A program made the position numbers and the translations under genes. From contig JAOPWA010000123.1 of assembly GCA_025965915.1 (NCBI GenBank), positions 1 through 39,272 of the forward strand: 39,272 nucleotides of DNA, read 5' to 3'. Each line of letters begins with the position of its first letter. Position 1 is the stretch's first letter. Source of the DNA: Dactylosporangium sp. (lineage in GTDB: Bacteria; Actinomycetota; Actinomycetes; Mycobacteriales; Micromonosporaceae). The notes beneath the pieces were generated by a model, which worked only from the letters and a program-made list of their open reading frames with translations, had not been told where the DNA came from and ran no database searches. Positions 28,807 to 36,796 of the stretch are shown piece after piece.

Positions 28807-29877
28807 CGCCGGAGCCCGGTGCAGACCCGCCGCCGAGCCTCGGGTCTTGAGCATCATCACGAAGGCCAGGATCCGCGCGACCGCGCTGTACAGGTCCGCC
28901 GGGATCTCACTGCCCAGGTCGCATGCCTTGTACAGGGCGCGGGCCAGGGGTACGTCCTGCACCATCGGGATACGTTTTTCCGCCGCCACCTCGCGGATCC
29001 GGGCCGCCACGGCCCCCGCGCCCTTCGCCACCACCCGCGGCGCGCCCCTGCTCGGGTCATAACGCAGCGCGACCGCGACATGGGTGGGGTTCACGAGCAC
29101 GACGTCGGCCTTCGCGAGGTCGCTCATCATCCGCTGTCGGCTCATCGCCATCTGCCTCGAGCGGATGGCACCCTTGAGGAGCGGGTCGCCTTCCTGCTGC
29201 TTGTGCTCCTGCTTGACCTCGTGCTTGCTCATCTTGAGCTGCTTGCCGACGCGCCGGCGGACCACCGCGTAGTCGGCGACCGCCATTACCAGTCCCGCCG
29301 CAGCCGCCGAGCGCACTAGTGACACGACGGTGCCGGCGATCAGGTCTATCAGGGCCGGCAGTGGTATCGAGCCAGCCGTGACCAGAGTGGGCAGCATGTG
29401 GCTCAGCTGCGTGTACAGCACGATCCCGAGTACCGAGGTCTTGACGGTCGCCTTGACCGCCTCCCACAGCGCGTGCGGACCGAACGTCTTCTTGATGCCA
29501 GACAGCGGGTTGAGCCGCTTGAAGTCCGGCTTGAGGAGTTTGACCGCTGGACGGAGACCACCCTGTGCCGCCGCGGCGATGACGCCGGTCGCCATCATGC
29601 CGAGCGCGAGTGGCGCGACGGTTGTCGCCGCGTCCTGCAGGCCGGTGACCATGACCTTCATGGCCTTGGTCGGGTCCGGGTCGGTGATCACCGCGGTGGA
29701 CAGGTAGAGCAGTTTCTCGGCGGTCTTCATGGCGCTGCGAACCAGCATCGGCAACAGCATGCTCGCGACAAGCAGCCCACCCCACGAGCCGAGATCAGGA
29801 GTACGCGCGATGCGCCCCTCCTTGCGCGCTTCCCGCTTGCGCTTCTCGGTGGGCTTCTCGGTCTTCTCGCCGCTCAT
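28795..29877 (-). CDS. flhB: Flagellar export switch protein FlhB
   Basis: The 360-residue protein has the basic N-terminus EKTEKPTEKRKREARKEG, four membrane segments, and a cytosolic domain with the self-cleavage motif NPTH at 263-266. Cleavage there switches export from rod/hook to filament substrates, together with FliK. ATG 29877 is the start. It follows fliR by 34 bp and is the last gene of the flbD-flhB unit. No change from the family pattern is seen apart from a somewhat long C-terminal tail. Confidence 0.96.
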   Translation of the reverse strand: MSGEKTEKPTEKRKREARKEGRIARTPDLGSWGGLLVASMLLPMLVRSAMKTAEKLLYLSTAVITDPDPTKAMKVMVTGLQDAATTVAPLALGMMATGVIAAAAQGGLRPAVKLLKPDFKRLNPLSGIKKTFGPHALWEAVKATVKTSVLGIVLYTQLSHMLPTLVTAGSIPLPALIDLIAGTVVSLVRSAAAAGLVMAVADYAVVRRRVGKQLKMSKHEVKQEHKQQEGDPLLKGAIRSRQMAMSRQRMMSDLAKADVVLVNPTHVAVALRYDPSRGAPRVVAKGAGAVAARIREVAAEKRIPMVQDVPLARALYKACDLGSEIPADLYSAVARILAFVMMLKTRGSAAGLHRAPALTR

Positions 29878-29911
29878 GACACCCCCGTGGATCTTGAGGG
29901 GGAGTGGCCGG

Positions 29912-30685
29912 TCATGTGCCCATCGCCTGCAGGACGGCCTTGACGGACTTGTCGACGAGGTGAGCGACAGCCTGCGGAAGCATGGTCAGCGCCAGCCCGG
30001 CCCCAGCCAGCGTCAGCATGATTTTCACCGCGAAGCCGAGCGAGAACACGTTCAGAGCCGGCGCCACCCGGGACAGCAGCCCGAGCCCGATGTCGGCGCA
30101 GAACAGAACGGCGACCAGCGGGCCGGCGATCTGGAGGGAGGCCATGAACATCTCGGTGACGCCGTCGGTGACCAGGTGCTGGAGGTTGCGCAGCGACAGC
30201 GTGCCGTCTAGCGGCAGCACGTTGTAGGAGCTGGTGAAGCCACGTAGGACGAGCTGGTGGCCGTCGGTCACGAACAGCAGCGTGATCGCCATGATGTTGT
30301 AGAAGCGGCCGAAGACCCCGCTGCCGCCGTTACCGGTGGCGCCCATGGGGTCGAACGCGAACGCCAGCGAGAAACCGCCGAACAGGTCGATCAGGCTGCC
30401 GGCGGCCGATACGGCGGCGAACAGCAGGGCGGTCAGGAAACCCAGCGCGGTACCCAGTACGACCTGCTCCGCGACGCTGACGACCATCGCGGTGGTGTCC
30501 AGAGCGGGCACCTTCGAGACCAGGGACGGCACGACCGGCACCGCGATCGCGACCGACAGTAACGCCTTGACCTGGGCCGGGACCACCCGGGAGTTGAACG
30601 GCGGCGAGATGGCCAGCCAAGCGGCGGCCCGCACCGAGGCCAACAGCAGTGCGGTCAGCTCCGCCGTCGGGAAGGCAAGATTCAT
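29912..30685 (-). CDS. fliR: Flagellar export gate protein FliR
   Basis: The 257-residue protein has six or so hydrophobic segments and FliR family landmarks: RAAAWLAISPPFNSRVVPAQVKALLSVAIA in the first part, VAEQVVLGTALGFLTALLFAAV in the middle and VLFCADIGLGLLSRVAPALNVF in the last third. FliR caps the FliP5Q4R1 export gate. ATG 30685 overlaps the fliQ stop (ATGA), so they are coupled. Confidence 0.95.
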   Translation of the reverse strand: MNLAFPTAELTALLLASVRAAAWLAISPPFNSRVVPAQVKALLSVAIAVPVVPSLVSKVPALDTTAMVVSVAEQVVLGTALGFLTALLFAAVSAAGSLIDLFGGFSLAFAFDPMGATGNGGSGVFGRFYNIMAITLLFVTDGHQLVLRGFTSSYNVLPLDGTLSLRNLQHLVTDGVTEMFMASLQIAGPLVAVLFCADIGLGLLSRVAPALNVFSLGFAVKIMLTLAGAGLALTMLPQAVAHLVDKSVKAVLQAMGT

Positions 30686-30957
30686 GCGCTCTTGAGCAGA
30701 TCGGGGATCTGCGCGAACAGCATCGTGGTGAACGAGACGATCTCGTGCAGCATCCAGTTGCCGGTCACCAGCAGCGCCACCCCGACGCCGATCGCCTTCG
30801 GCACGAAGGACAGCGTCGCCTCCTGGATCTGGGTCACGGACTGGAAAAGCGACACGGCAAAGCCGATGAGCAGCGCGGTGAGCAGTACCGGTGCGCCCAG
30901 TTTCGCCGCCACGGTCATGGCCTGCAGTCCGATGTGGACGATCTGGTTGTCAGTCAT
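30682..30957 (-). CDS. fliQ: Flagellar export gate protein FliQ
   Basis: The 91-residue protein consists of two membrane hairpins: IGLQAMTVAAKLGAPVLLTALLIGF and VPKAIGVGVALLVTGNWM, with the conserved SVTQIQEATLSFVPK loop between them. It fits the usual 86-92 residue length. ATG 30957 lies 13 bp after the fliP stop. Confidence 0.95.
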   Translation of the reverse strand: MTDNQIVHIGLQAMTVAAKLGAPVLLTALLIGFAVSLFQSVTQIQEATLSFVPKAIGVGVALLVTGNWMLHEIVSFTTMLFAQIPDLLKSA

Positions 30958-30970
30958 GAGAAGCGCGCCC

Positions 30971-31825
30971 CTAGTGGTAACTGGCGACCAGGGCGGTGAC
31001 GACCAGTCCCCAGCCGTTGACGAGTACGAAGAGCAGCATCTTGAACGGCAGCGACACGGTGACGGGGGGCAGCATCATCATGCCCAGACTCATCAGTGAG
31101 GCTGACACGATCATGTCGATGACCAGGAACGGTACGTAGATGACGAAGCCGATGATGAACGCGGCGCGCAGTTCGGACAGTGCGAAGGCCGGAATGATCG
31201 TCGACAGTGGCACCGCATCGCGGTTCTGCGGCATCGGGCGGTTGGCGACCTTGGTGAAGAGCGCCAACTCGTCCTTGCGGGTGTGGTTGAGCATGAACTC
31301 GCGCAGCGGCTTCACGCCGTCGTTGAATGCGACGGTCTGGGTCTTTTCGCCCTTGAGGTAGGGCTGCACGCCGTCGTGGTTCATCTGCGACATGACCGGT
31401 CCCATGATGAACAGGCTGATGAACAGCGCCAGTCCGGCCAGCACCTGGTTGGGCGGCACAGTGCTCAGGCCGATCGCGTTGCGGGTGATACTCAGGACTA
31501 CGAACACCTTGGTGAAGCTGGTGCACAGCAGCAGCAGGGCCGGGGCCACCGACAGTACGGTGAGCGCGATCAGGATGACGATCGACTGGCTCGGCTTGCT
31601 GTTGCCCAGGTTGACGCTGACGGTGCCCTGCGGCGCTGCCGGCGGTGCGGGCGGCGCCGGCGCCACCGGTGCGGTGATCGGAGAGAAGGTCATCGGCGAG
31701 AACGCGATCGCAGCCGTCGATGCCGGGGCCTTCGGGTGCGCGGCCGCGGCGACACCGGGCGTACCGAGCAGCAGCGCCACGCCGACGCCGACGGTGGCGA
31801 GGGCCAGGCGGATCGGATGCTTCAC
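30971..31825 (-). CDS. fliP: Flagellar export gate protein FliP
   Basis: The 284-residue protein begins with a cleavable-type signal sequence (LALATVGVGVALLLGTPGVA). An Ala/Pro-rich stretch follows, then the FliP core from SVNLGNSKPSQSIVILIALT, with SFTKVFVVLSITRNAIG, PPNQVLAGLALFISLFIMGP and IYVPFLVIDMIVSASLMSLGM. GTG 31825 overlaps the fliO stop (GTGA). The frame extends open to 32197 but that part is the antisense-frame shadow of fliO. FliP is the main pore subunit of the gate. Confidence 0.95.
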   Translation of the reverse strand: MKHPIRLALATVGVGVALLLGTPGVAAAAHPKAPASTAAIAFSPMTFSPITAPVAPAPPAPPAAPQGTVSVNLGNSKPSQSIVILIALTVLSVAPALLLLCTSFTKVFVVLSITRNAIGLSTVPPNQVLAGLALFISLFIMGPVMSQMNHDGVQPYLKGEKTQTVAFNDGVKPLREFMLNHTRKDELALFTKVANRPMPQNRDAVPLSTIIPAFALSELRAAFIIGFVIYVPFLVIDMIVSASLMSLGMMMLPPVTVSLPFKMLLFVLVNGWGLVVTALVASYH

Positions 31826-32253
31826 GACTTGCGTACCGTCCGTTCGCGCAGGAACTGCATGGTCTGCGTCCAGGTGCTCCGGGCGAGCAGCGAACCGCTG
31901 AGCGGCCCGTTCGGCCGGAGTTCGGCCAGTACTGCCGGCTGCGAGTCGAGCGACTCCAGGGAGAGTGCTTCGCGCCTGACCGGCGCCTCCGGCTGGTACT
32001 CCTCGATCGCCGCCAGATCGGTCTCGGCGATCAGGCTCACCTGGCCGTCCGTGACGCCGAGCACCATCGCCTTGTCGGCGACCCGCACCACCGCCACCGA
32101 GGCGCCGCGGCTGAGCTGCTGGCGACCCAGGACCTCGATCAGGCCACCACCCCGGCGTATCCCGAGCGGCTTGCGAGCCAGCTTGGCCATGCCCCACATG
32201 AGGGAGACGACCACGAGCAGCGAGAAGACGATCCGGATGGTCAGCTCGATCAC
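31822..32253 (-). CDS. fliO: FliO-type flagellar assembly protein
   Basis: The 143-residue protein has one membrane segment (VFSLLVVVSLMWGMAKL, about 9-25), a short basic stretch, and the FliO core strand pattern GGLIEVLGRQQLSRGASVAVVRVADKAMVLGV. FliO is a scaffold for FliP ring assembly. GTG 32253 has GAGGGG five bases upstream. Its position between fliN and fliP is the standard one. The tail beyond about residue 90 is low-complexity. Confidence 0.9.
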   Translation of the reverse strand: MIELTIRIVFSLLVVVSLMWGMAKLARKPLGIRRGGGLIEVLGRQQLSRGASVAVVRVADKAMVLGVTDGQVSLIAETDLAAIEEYQPEAPVRREALSLESLDSQPAVLAELRPNGPLSGSLLARSTWTQTMQFLRERTVRKS

Positions 32254-32262
32254 GCGTACCCC

Positions 32263-33030
32263 TCAGGACCGCTGGTCGGACAGGGAGACGATCTCGGTGA
32301 CCCGGAGGCCGAAGTTCTCGTCGATCACCACGACCTCGCCCCGGGCGATGAGCCTGCCGTTGACCAGCAGGTCGGCCGGCCCGCCGGCGGCGCGGTCCAG
32401 TTCGACGACGGTGCCGGGGGTCAGCGCGAGCAGTTCCCGCACGCTCATTCGGGTACGCCCGAGCTCGGCGGTGACCTCCATCTCCACGTCGTGGAGCAGG
32501 TCCAGGCCGGTACGCGGGGGAGAGGCCGGCAAGTCCTTCGTGGACGGGGTGGACGGGGTGGATGGGGTGGACGGCGTGGTGGCGGCCGTCGTGTCGACCT
32601 TGACCAGCAGGCCCACGACGCCACGCACGTCGGTGCCGTCCGTCAGCGGTACGAGCGTCCCACCCGCGGCGACCAGCGAAGCGAGCGCCTCGGCGGCGTC
32701 GGTGACGTTGCCCGGGTCGACGACGACCGGCCCGAGCGTAGCCGCGGCAGCCTCGATGGCCGGGCGTACGGCCTGGGTTACGTCCAGCGAGCCGAGCGGG
32801 GTCTCACCCAGCGCGTCGACCAGGTCCTGGGCGACCATGACGAGGATCTCGCCCTGGGCCGCGCCGGCGAAGCGGGCCCGGATCGCCTGTCCCTCGAGCG
32901 TGATCTCGGCCGCGTCCTGGACGGGCGTACCGGCCGAAAGTGGGCTGCTCGCGGGCAGCAGGGCCACCGCGGCCTCGGCCGCCGCGAGCGCTCGGCCCAG
33001 ATCCTGCGAGGTATTGGTCGGAGCGGTCAT
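32263..33030 (-). CDS. fliN: Flagellar switch protein FliN with an extra N-terminal domain
   Basis: The 255-residue protein ends in a SpoA domain (about 172-250; [32 protein letters not shown] and [15 protein letters not shown] in pieces) typical of FliN. The first 150 residues form a separate alpha/beta domain ([29 protein letters not shown]) resembling the CheC/CheX-like part of FliY. A TPS repeat linker (9-bp units at 32542-32577) joins them. A standard FliN is about half this length. No E-x-x-N phosphatase motif is evident in the extra domain. ATG 33030 shares one base with the fliM stop. Confidence 0.88.
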   Translation of the reverse strand: MTAPTNTSQDLGRALAAAEAAVALLPASSPLSAGTPVQDAAEITLEGQAIRARFAGAAQGEILVMVAQDLVDALGETPLGSLDVTQAVRPAIEAAAATLGPVVVDPGNVTDAAEALASLVAAGGTLVPLTDGTDVRGVVGLLVKVDTTAATTPSTPSTPSTPSTKDLPASPPRTGLDLLHDVEMEVTAELGRTRMSVRELLALTPGTVVELDRAAGGPADLLVNGRLIARGEVVVIDENFGLRVTEIVSLSDQRS

Positions 33031-33983
33031 CAGCGGTCTTCCTCCTTGGCGGGTGCCACGATGAGGCACGCCAGGCGAGAGCCCTGGCTGCCGGGTACGG
33101 CGTGGGCGAAGGTCATGCCGGCGGTAGTGACCGCGAGCGGCTGCGTCACCGGGTGGTTGAGCGTGACGACGTCACCGGGGCGCAGGCTGATCAGTTCCTC
33201 GGGGCGCATACGCATCTGCTGGAATCGCACGGCCACATCGAGCGGGACGCTCTCCATGCTGGCGACGAGGTTGTTATGGGCCACCTCGCGGGTGGCGCGC
33301 TGCGCGGGGCTGAGCTGGACGTCGGCGCGGTCGCCCTGCAGCTTCGGAAAGATCATTCCGAACGGCAGGCAGATCGTCGCGACGCACTCCTCGGCGCCCA
33401 CGCGCATTTCGAACGAGGCGACGATCACCGGGTCGGAAGCGCCGCCGGCCTGCACGAACTGCGGGTTGTACTCGATACCGGTCAGCTGTGGCCGGATTGA
33501 CGCGATGCCTTCGAACGCGTAGCGCAGCTCGCCGAGCATGCGGCCGAGGAGGCCCTGCAGCAGCGGTGTCTCGATCTCGCTCAGCGGCCGCTCGGGCTGA
33601 GGGCCGCCGGAGCCGCCCAGCATGTGGTCGATGGAGGTCATCGCGATGGCCAGTGAGAACTCGGCGATCGCGGTGCCGGGCAGGGGCTCCATGCTGAGCT
33701 TGGCCACGATGGTCGGGCTCGACAGCGACGCGATGTACTCGTCATAGGTGAACTGCTCGATCGACAACAGCGTGACCTGCGATACCGCCCGCAGGCTCGT
33801 CGTCAGGATGGTGCTGAACTGGCGCGCGAAGGTCTCGTACGCGATCTGCAGCGTACGGGTGTGTTCGCGGGACAGGTTCGTGGGGCGTCGGAAGTCATAC
33901 GGCGCCGGTCCGGCGCTCTTGGACCGGCGGTTGATGCGACCGGCGGTGCGGGAGGGGCCGGCCATGGACGACGCTTGAGTCAC
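33030..33983 (-). CDS. fliM: Flagellar switch protein FliM lacking the CheY-binding peptide
   Basis: The 317-residue protein has the FliM core from [18 protein letters not shown] (about 29) through the CheC-like middle domain ([12 protein letters not shown]) and a C-terminal SpoA-like part ([21 protein letters not shown]). The usual N-terminal LSQ-EIDALL peptide that binds CheY-P is absent; instead there are about 27 Ser/Arg-rich residues. GTG 33983 lies 7 bases after the -10 of a FliA-type promoter (33991-34018), so a missing upstream segment is unlikely and the mRNA is probably leaderless. FliM forms the C-ring with FliN. Confidence 0.93.
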   Translation of the reverse strand: MTQASSMAGPSRTAGRINRRSKSAGPAPYDFRRPTNLSREHTRTLQIAYETFARQFSTILTTSLRAVSQVTLLSIEQFTYDEYIASLSSPTIVAKLSMEPLPGTAIAEFSLAIAMTSIDHMLGGSGGPQPERPLSEIETPLLQGLLGRMLGELRYAFEGIASIRPQLTGIEYNPQFVQAGGASDPVIVASFEMRVGAEECVATICLPFGMIFPKLQGDRADVQLSPAQRATREVAHNNLVASMESVPLDVAVRFQQMRMRPEELISLRPGDVVTLNHPVTQPLAVTTAGMTFAHAVPGSQGSRLACLIVAPAKEEDR

Positions 33984-33990
33984 GTCGCAA

Positions 33991-34018
33991 CCATCGGCCG
34001 GCCCGGGCCCGGCTTGAG
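33991..34018 (-). promoter_or_regulatory. FliA/WhiG-type promoter directly upstream of fliM
   Basis: On the - strand: CTCA (34018-34015), 16 bases, GCCGATGG (33998-33991). It is an internal promoter within the flbD-flhB block, in the 86-bp gap between fliL and fliM. Confidence 0.75.
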
Positions 34019-34069
34019 GAAACCGTGTCGGCTGATTGGGTGATATGTAGTAGCCGGTAGGCGGGCGGG

Positions 34070-34507
34070 CTACTGCATCACGAACTCGGTGAAGTACAGG
34101 TCCATGACCTCGTCCTTGTACGCCTTGTTGATCTTTTCGCGAAGCGACGCCTTCGCCTTGTCGCGGGCCGCGTTGGAGGCCAGCTCGGCGAGGGGCCGGT
34201 TGCTGAACTCGGAGATCGCGATGTCCAGCGCCTGGCTTCCGTCCGGGTCCGCGACGGCGGTCGAGGTCGCCTGCAGGGCGAGTTTGAGCTTGAGGAAGTG
34301 CCCGTCGGCCAGGTTGACGGTGATCGCGTCCAGCGGGACGACCTTGCCCGGCTTGGGCGGCGGCGGCGTGCTGGGCCCGGTGAAGAACATGAAGTACCCG
34401 CCGGCACCGCCGCCGAGCAGGACCACCACCGCGGCCACCATGATGATCAGCTTCTTCTTCGACCTCTTCTTCGGCGCCTCTTCGGCGGCCTTCTCATCTT
34501 TTGCCAT
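34070..34507 (-). CDS. fliL: Flagellar basal body protein FliL
   Basis: The 145-residue protein has a basic N-terminus (APKKRSKKKLI), one membrane helix (IIMVAAVVVLLGGGAGGYFMFF) and the FliL periplasmic domain, with ITVNLADGHFLKLKLALQ and a C-terminal VMDLYFTEFVMQ motif. FliL surrounds the stator and affects torque. ATG 34507 lies 33 bp after the motB stop. Length and plan are normal. Confidence 0.93.
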   Translation of the reverse strand: MAKDEKAAEEAPKKRSKKKLIIMVAAVVVLLGGGAGGYFMFFTGPSTPPPPKPGKVVPLDAITVNLADGHFLKLKLALQATSTAVADPDGSQALDIAISEFSNRPLAELASNAARDKAKASLREKINKAYKDEVMDLYFTEFVMQ

Positions 34508-34540
34508 GATCTTTCCTTTGTTCGCGCCGGCAGGGGCAGG

Positions 34541-35452
34541 TCAGTTGGCGCGCACGGCCGAGGGCAGCAGGGCGCGCTCCGCGGCGGGCAGCGTGGACAG
34601 GACGATGATGTCGACGCGCCGATTGAGGCTCGGCGCTTTCGGGTCGCTGGGCGGATACAGCGGCCGCTCGCCCGCGAAGCCGGCCGCCGACAGCCGGGAC
34701 GCCGGCAGGTGGCCCTGGTCGATCAGGTAACGCACGACCGTCGAGGCACGGGCCGAAGACAGCTCCCAGGCGCTGGGGTAGTACTTCGTCGGTACCGGCA
34801 GCTGGTTGGTGTGCCCATCCACCTCGATGTGGTTGGGCAGCGGCGTGAGGGCCGGCGCCACCACGTCGAGGATGCGCTGGCCCGCCACGAGCAGGTCGGC
34901 GCGGTCGCCGGCGAACACCACCTCGCTGGTGACGATCGTGACGACGAGACCGCGCTCGTCGATGGCGAAGCGCACGGCGTCCTCCATGCCCTGCTGCTTC
35001 GCCGCCTCCAGGATCTGCCGCTTGACCTCCTCGAGGTTGGTGACCTCTTTCTGCGCGGAACTCTGCATTCGCTGCTGGCGAGCCCGGTCGGCGTCCTGCA
35101 CGGCCTTCTGCAGCGCCGGGTCCTGAGCATTGTCGACCTTGGCGTTGGCGAGGTCCGGCTTCGCTCCGACACCGGCGGCGACGTCGATCGAGCTGGACTG
35201 ACCGCCCGCGGTCTGGACAGCGTTGTTCGTGCCCGACATGACCGCCGGTGCGCCGAAGCCCTTGGCCAGGCCGTCACGCAGCGCCGTGAACTTCTTCTGG
35301 TCGACCTGGCTCATCGCGAACAGCACCACGAACAGCACCATGAGCAGCGTCAGCATGTCCGCGTACGTGACCAGCCACCGCTCGTGGTTCTCGTGCTCCT
35401 CCTCGTGACCGCCGCTGTGCTTCCTGCCGCGGGCCGCGTTGGGGTTGCTCAT
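34541..35452 (-). CDS. motB: Stator protein MotB
   Basis: The 303-residue protein has one membrane helix with the proton-carrying Asp32 in YADMLTLLMVLFVVLFAMS. A long charged/helical linker follows (about 110-150, AQKEVTNLEEVKRQILEAAKQQ), then an OmpA-like peptidoglycan-binding domain (about 165-290; VDGHTNQLPVPTKYYPSAWEL and NRRVDIIVL). It pairs with MotA. ATG 35452 is 49 bp after the motA stop. Conserved Asp and peptidoglycan motifs are intact, pointing to a functional proton-type stator. Confidence 0.95.
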   Translation of the reverse strand: MSNPNAARGRKHSGGHEEEHENHERWLVTYADMLTLLMVLFVVLFAMSQVDQKKFTALRDGLAKGFGAPAVMSGTNNAVQTAGGQSSSIDVAAGVGAKPDLANAKVDNAQDPALQKAVQDADRARQQRMQSSAQKEVTNLEEVKRQILEAAKQQGMEDAVRFAIDERGLVVTIVTSEVVFAGDRADLLVAGQRILDVVAPALTPLPNHIEVDGHTNQLPVPTKYYPSAWELSSARASTVVRYLIDQGHLPASRLSAAGFAGERPLYPPSDPKAPSLNRRVDIIVLSTLPAAERALLPSAVRAN

Positions 35453-35501
35453 GCCGGCGGCTCGCCTCGCAGGTGGGCGGCGCGCCGGGGCCCGGCGCTC
35501 A

Positions 35502-36275
35502 TCAGGCCGCCGCCTTCTTCTTGGACTCGGTGCCCGGCGGCAGCAGGCTGCGCAGCTTCTGGGCAACCAGGCGCGGGTTGGCGCCGGCCTGGATGTTGAT
35601 GATGCCGGCGATCACCAGCTCCATCTGGCCGCACTCGACCTCGGACAGGCGCTTGAGCCGGTTGCCGATCGGCAACCAGATCACGTTGGCGCTCAGGATG
35701 CCCCACAGCGTCGCCACGAACGCAGCCGCGATCAGCTCACCGAGGGTCGCCGGTTGGCTGAGGTTGGACAGTACGTGGACCAGGCCGATGACAGTGCCGA
35801 TGATGCCGATGGTCGGCGCGTAGCCGCCCATGTCGGCGAAGATCTTCGCGCCGGCCTTGTCCGCCTTGCGCTTCGCGTCGACCTCGCCCTCGAGGATCTC
35901 CCGCAGCTCTTCGGAGTCGGTACCGTCGATCGCCAACTGCAGGCCGCGCCTCAGGAACGGGTCAGCGACGTCCTTCATCGCGTCTTCGAGGGCCAGCAGG
36001 CCCTCTCGCCGCGCCTTCTCGGCGAGCTTGACCATCGTCTCGACCAGCTCGTCGGGCTTGCCGGGCTTGGCGAGGAAGGCCCGCTTGATCTGGCTGACCA
36101 GGCCGGTGGCGTCGCGCAGCAGGCCGCCGGCCATACCGACGCCGATCGTGCCGACGAAGACGAGAATGAGCGGTGCCGGCAGCATGATGTGCGAGATCGG
36201 GGTGCCCTCAAGGGTCATGGACAGGAAGATGGCGGCGAACGCGAGTCCGACGCCGATCAGGCTTGCCGGATCCAT
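35502..36275 (-). CDS. motA: Stator protein MotA
   Basis: The 257-residue protein has four membrane segments: 1-22, about 28-50 and the pair near 150-205, with GGYAPTIGIIGTVIGLVHVL and AAFVATLWGILSANVIWLP. The large cytoplasmic loop (about 65-145) carries EGLLALEDAMKDVADPFLRRGLQLAIDG, typical of the family. It forms the ion channel with MotB and contacts FliG (not in the window). ATG 36275 shares a base with the flbD stop and has GGGAG five bases upstream. Confidence 0.95.
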   Translation of the reverse strand: MDPASLIGVGLAFAAIFLSMTLEGTPISHIMLPAPLILVFVGTIGVGMAGGLLRDATGLVSQIKRAFLAKPGKPDELVETMVKLAEKARREGLLALEDAMKDVADPFLRRGLQLAIDGTDSEELREILEGEVDAKRKADKAGAKIFADMGGYAPTIGIIGTVIGLVHVLSNLSQPATLGELIAAAFVATLWGILSANVIWLPIGNRLKRLSEVECGQMELVIAGIINIQAGANPRLVAQKLRSLLPPGTESKKKAAA

Positions 36276-36583
36276 CAGCGCTCCCTGCGGTGAAGCTGGA
36301 CGACATTGGCACCGGGCTCGGCGGGGTTCTCGTCGTCACCGTTGTCGTGCGGTACGGCCTCCCGGCGCGCCTCGGCGGGCTGGGTGACCATCTGCTGTGC
36401 GTCGGCGACCACGGACGCCCGGTACCGCCGGATCAGCGCGACGAACTCGGCCAGCGACTCACCCACGACGTACTTCGTGCCGTCCACCAGGGTGACGACG
36501 GTGTCGGGGGTGGAGTCGGCGCGCTCGACCAGGTCAGGGTTGAGCGCGAACACCGGGCCGTTCAGGCGCGTCAGGAGTATCAC
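36275..36583 (-). CDS. flbD: FlbD-family flagellar protein
   Basis: The 102-residue product starts with the family core ILLTRLNGPVFALNPDLVE, then ADSTPDTVVTLVDGTKYVV and GESLAEFVALIRRYRA. This core is normally about 60-70 residues long and its role is not firmly known. A hydrophilic tail of about 35 residues is added here. GTG 36583 is chosen; AAGGA stands 9-10 bases upstream. It is the first gene of a unit that begins at the FliA-type promoter 36683-36710. It is distinct from the Caulobacter regulator of the same name. Confidence 0.88.
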   Translation of the reverse strand: MILLTRLNGPVFALNPDLVERADSTPDTVVTLVDGTKYVVGESLAEFVALIRRYRASVVADAQQMVTQPAEARREAVPHDNGDDENPAEPGANVVQLHRRER

Positions 36584-36682
36584 GGTGGTCCGTCCTTGGA
36601 GCGGTGGTCGGGCGATCATCGAGCCGCGGCTCGTGGCCGGGGCACGGACAGTCTGCGGACCCTTCCCTGGGCCCACCTGCAA

Positions 36683-36710
36683 CATCGGCCGATATCGGGC
36701 AGGGCTGAGG
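36683..36710 (-). promoter_or_regulatory. FliA/WhiG-type promoter of the flbD-motA-flhB unit
   Basis: On the - strand: CTCA (36710-36707), 16 bases, GCCGATGT (36690-36683). Transcription would start near 36676, about 93 bases before flbD. Confidence 0.8.
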
Positions 36711-36731
36711 GATTGTCGGCTGATAACGACG

Positions 36732-36777
36732 AAGGGGTGACGGACCGGCTGACGCGGCAGCCGGTCCGTCACCCCTT
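36732..36777 (-). terminator. Strong hairpin after flgE
   Basis: Perfect 20-bp arms (36732-36751 and 36758-36777) with a 6-base loop lie 20 bp after the flgE stop. They separate the fliK-flgD-flgE unit from the next promoter at 36683-36710. A short T-pair rather than a run follows on the - strand. Confidence 0.85.
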
Positions 36778-36796
36778 CCGGCGTGGTCGCTCAGGC

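Noticed and set aside
31283-33522. Long + strand open frames (about 600 codons) opposite fliM-fliP
   Set aside because: Shadow frames: low-complexity Arg/Ser or Asp/Gln/His composition and no recognisable motif. The - strand genes fill the same DNA with correct overlaps.
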